The position numbers and the translations under genes were made by a program. From UBA2883 sp050873965 (GTDB lineage: Bacteria > Cyanobacteriota > Vampirovibrionia > Gastranaerophilales > Gastranaerophilaceae): DNA of 6,986 nt. The notes below the pieces were generated by a model. The model saw only the letters and a list, made by a program, of their open reading frames with translations, was not told the DNA's origin and made no database searches. Location: assembly GCA_050873965.1 (NCBI GenBank), contig JBNMJS010000085.1:1-6986 (forward strand), read 5' to 3'. This document shows, in pieces, positions 5,266 to 6,986 of this stretch. Numbering within the stretch: the first letter of the stretch is position 1; each line of letters begins with the position of its first letter.

Positions 5266-6549
5266 ATGAACAACTCGATAGATAATGCAAAAAGCGTATT
5301 TGATATTTCAGATATTAAAGATATTAACTTAGCAGAACAAGGTAAAAATAACATTGAATGGGCATTTAAAAATATGCCTGTTTTGATGAAAATAAAAGAA
5401 AGATTTGCAAAAGAAAGACCTTTTGAAGGTTTGAAATTGTCTGCTCGTGTACATATTACAAAAGAATCTGCTGCTTTATGTACAGTTATGCAAGCAGGTG
5501 GTGCTGATACAGTTTTAATTGCATCAAATCCATTGTCTACTCAAGATGACGTTGCAGCAGCATTAGTTAAATATTGGGGTATTCCTGTTTTAGGTTATGC
5601 TGGAGAACCTGCTGATGTTTATCGTACACATTTAAGAGATGCTATGAATCATAATCCTGATTTGGTTATTGATGATGGTTGTGATTTGGTTGCTGCTATC
5701 CATTCAGAACGTCCTGATATTGCAGCAAAATTGATTGGTTCAACGGAAGAAACAACTACAGGTATTATTAGATTAGAAGCTTTGGAAGCACAAGGTAAAT
5801 TATCATTCCCTGCAGTTGGTGTAAATACAAGTTTAACAAAACACTTATATGATAACAGATATGGTACTGGTCAAAGTGCTTTAGATGGTATTATGAGAGC
5901 AGCTAATGTTCTTATTGCTGGTAAAACTGTTGTTATATCAGGTTATGGTTGGTGTGGTAAAGGCTGTGCATCAAGAGCAAAAGCGTTTGGTGCAAATGTT
6001 ATTGTTTGTGAAGTAGATGCTCTAAAAGCATTAGAAGCAGCAATGGAAGGTTACAAAGTTATGCCAATCGCTGAAGCAGCAAAAGTCGGTGATATATTCT
6101 TAACAGTGACTGGTGATAAACACGTTATTGATGTTAAACATATTATGGATATGAAAGATGGTGCAATGGTTTCTAATGCTGGACATTTTGACCATGAAGT
6201 TAATGTTCCAGAATTAAAAGAACATACTGTTGAAATAAATAGAATAAGACCATTCTTAGATGAATATAAGTTAGAAAACGGTAAATCTATTTATGTATTA
6301 GCAGAGGGTAGATTAGTTAATCTTGTTGCCGCAGAAGGCCACCCTGCTAGTGTTATGGATATGAGTTTTGCAAACCAAGCATTGGGGATGGAATTCATCG
6401 TTAAAAATCGTGGTAAATTGGAAAATAAATTATATACTTTACCAAGAGAAGTTGATGAAAAAATTGCAAAATTAAAACTTGATTCTATGGGAATTGAAAT
6501 TGATACTCTTACAGCTGAACAAGAAGAATATTTGAATAGTTGGAAGTAG
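5266..6549 (+). CDS. ahcY: Adenosylhomocysteinase (S-adenosyl-L-homocysteine hydrolase)
   Basis: This cytoplasmic NAD-dependent enzyme splits S-adenosylhomocysteine to adenosine and homocysteine, removing the inhibitor left by methyltransferases and feeding methionine recycling. From ATG 5266 the product has 427 residues. Substrate-domain motifs are VHIT (62-65), ASNPLSTQDDVAA (86-98), DDG (136-138), STEETTTG (159-166), and TK then DNRYGTGQS (191-192 and 196-204). The Rossmann NAD site is GYGWCGKG (226-233), with Glu249 after the second strand. Later motifs are NAGHFD (304-309), AEGRLVNL (346-353) and EGHPASVMDMSFANQAL (357-373). Thr201 replaces the Cys195 of the human enzyme; this and the missing KPDHYRY tail are typical of the short cyanobacterial/Thermotoga-type subclass. 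The end, LTAEQEEYLNSWK, resembles cyanobacterial AhcY. The frame is open back to 5158, but homology and the SD support 5266. It probably shares a transcript with the small ORF upstream and ends at the terminator at 6568. Confidence 0.96.
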   Translation: MNNSIDNAKSVFDISDIKDINLAEQGKNNIEWAFKNMPVLMKIKERFAKERPFEGLKLSARVHITKESAALCTVMQAGGADTVLIASNPLSTQDDVAAALVKYWGIPVLGYAGEPADVYRTHLRDAMNHNPDLVIDDGCDLVAAIHSERPDIAAKLIGSTEETTTGIIRLEALEAQGKLSFPAVGVNTSLTKHLYDNRYGTGQSALDGIMRAANVLIAGKTVVISGYGWCGKGCASRAKAFGANVIVCEVDALKALEAAMEGYKVMPIAEAAKVGDIFLTVTGDKHVIDVKHIMDMKDGAMVSNAGHFDHEVNVPELKEHTVEINRIRPFLDEYKLENGKSIYVLAEGRLVNLVAAEGHPASVMDMSFANQALGMEFIVKNRGKLENKLYTLPREVDEKIAKLKLDSMGIEIDTLTAEQEEYLNSWK

Positions 6550-6567
6550 TAATAATAAATTTATAAT

Positions 6568-6596
6568 AAAAAGAGGACTTTTCAGTCCTCTTTTTT
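6568..6596. terminator. Bidirectional intrinsic terminator between ahcY and the convergent gene
   Basis: AAAAAGAGGACT (6568-6579) and AGTCCTCTTTTT (6584-6595) form a perfect 12-bp stem with a 4-nt loop (TTTC on plus, GAAA on minus). T-runs occur on both strands. The hairpin lies 18 nt after the ahcY stop, and its right edge touches the TAA (6595-6597) of the minus-strand gene, so one structure ends both convergent transcripts. Confidence 0.92.
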
Positions 6597-6981
6597 ATTT
6601 TTTATATACGGTAGAACAATTGCCTTGTCCGTTATAGCCAACCCAAGGATAATAATATCCTCTGCGTTGTTTGCCAAACAATGTAGCAGATTTTGTTTGT
6701 GTGTTATAAATTATTCTTTCAGTTCTATCTTCTTGTCTAAGATGAATAGTTAAAATTCCTTTTTCATATTCAGAAATGATGAGTCTATGATTTTTATCAT
6801 AAACTTTTTTTATTGCATTGTTAAAATAGAAATAACGTTTTATTTCCATTGGTTCGCTAACAATTTCTGGTAATCTTATTACTGTTTGTATGGTGCAATT
6901 GACATAATTTTCACCATTCGCACAGTATGCCAGACTTACACAAGTTAATATAAATAGAAGTGTTATAAAAATCTTTTTCAT
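6595..6981 (-). CDS. Small secreted protein of unknown function
   Basis: I do not recognise this 128-residue protein. It opens with a clear Sec signal peptide: MKK, a hydrophobic core IFITLLFILTCVSLA, then a polar region; cleavage is probably near residues 18-22. LAYC (17-20) is only a poor lipobox because Tyr precedes the Cys, so lipidation is possible but not favoured. The mature part (~107 residues) alternates hydrophobic and charged residues (for example EIKRYFYFNNAIKKVYD, 46-62, and GILTIHLRQEDRTERIIYN, 75-93), which suggests a small beta-rich fold. The C-terminal region is aromatic and glycine-rich (RGYYYPWVGYNGQG, 107-120). Cys29 and Cys122 are the only cysteines well inside the mature chain and could form a disulphide. 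The start at 6981 fits the signal peptide, but its SD lies beyond the right edge. It converges on ahcY and is probably functionally unrelated. Confidence 0.8.
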   Translation of the reverse strand: MKKIFITLLFILTCVSLAYCANGENYVNCTIQTVIRLPEIVSEPMEIKRYFYFNNAIKKVYDKNHRLIISEYEKGILTIHLRQEDRTERIIYNTQTKSATLFGKQRRGYYYPWVGYNGQGNCSTVYKK

Positions 6982-6986
6982 AATAG

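Noticed and set aside
4924..5354. Minus-strand ORFs at 4924-5109 and 5145-5354
   Set aside because: They run opposite the glmS terminator, the small ORF and ahcY, with hydrophobic shadow-like translations and no convincing SD.
5266..6549. Cys195-to-Thr change in AhcY as a sign of lost activity
   Set aside because: DNRYGTGQS is the normal form in the short cyanobacterial/Thermotoga-type subclass, and the other catalytic residues are present.
1..6986. CRISPR array, insertion sequence, tRNA or phage genes
   Set aside because: No regularly spaced repeats, transposase-like ORFs, terminal inverted repeats or cloverleaf sequences were found; nearly all bases belong to housekeeping genes.

Overview
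The window is AT-rich bacterial chromosome carrying three housekeeping blocks and two uncharacterised small genes. I see no mobile element, CRISPR array, tRNA or rRNA. The best guess for the source is a non-photosynthetic cyanobacterial relative (Melainabacteria/Vampirovibrionia, for example Gastranaerophilales). Four things point that way: an ATP synthase operon in the order a, c, b', b, delta, alpha with two different b-type subunits; a cyanobacteria-like AhcY with a C-terminal LTAEQEEYLNSW-type tail; a very AT-rich composition; and no photosynthesis genes in view. This assignment is inference (about 0.6), because b/b' pairs and this AhcY type also occur in other phyla.

Positions 1-2897, minus strand: a tightly packed FoF1 ATP synthase operon, read from right to left as atpB (a), atpE (c), atpG (b'), atpF (b), atpH (delta) and the first 108 codons of atpA (alpha), which runs off the left edge. 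Stop codons abut or overlap the next gene's start or Shine-Dalgarno (SD) sequence from b' onward, so translational coupling is likely. A small hairpin separates atpE from atpG. Gamma, beta and epsilon genes are not in the window, and no atpI precedes atpB.

Positions 2898-3070: a 173-bp divergent promoter region. It holds a good sigma70-type promoter for glmS, a weaker one for the atp operon, and a perfect 10-bp palindrome interlaced with further inverted repeats. Positions 3071-4915, plus strand: glmS, encoding glucosamine-6-phosphate synthase, followed at once by an intrinsic terminator.

Positions 4985-6549, plus strand: an uncharacterised 57-residue ORF followed by ahcY (S-adenosylhomocysteine hydrolase). 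The terminator's U-tract runs directly into the SD of the small ORF, so a promoter for this pair must lie inside glmS, overlap the terminator, or be replaced by read-through. The ahcY frame is open 108 nt upstream of its most likely start. Positions 6568-6596: a strong bidirectional terminator shared with a convergent minus-strand gene (6595-6981) for a small secreted protein of unknown function.

The window therefore joins energy conversion, amino-sugar precursor synthesis for the cell wall and methyl-cycle recycling. I found no obvious new multi-gene system. The most novel items are the 57-aa ORF with its compact terminator/RBS arrangement, and the secreted 128-aa orphan.
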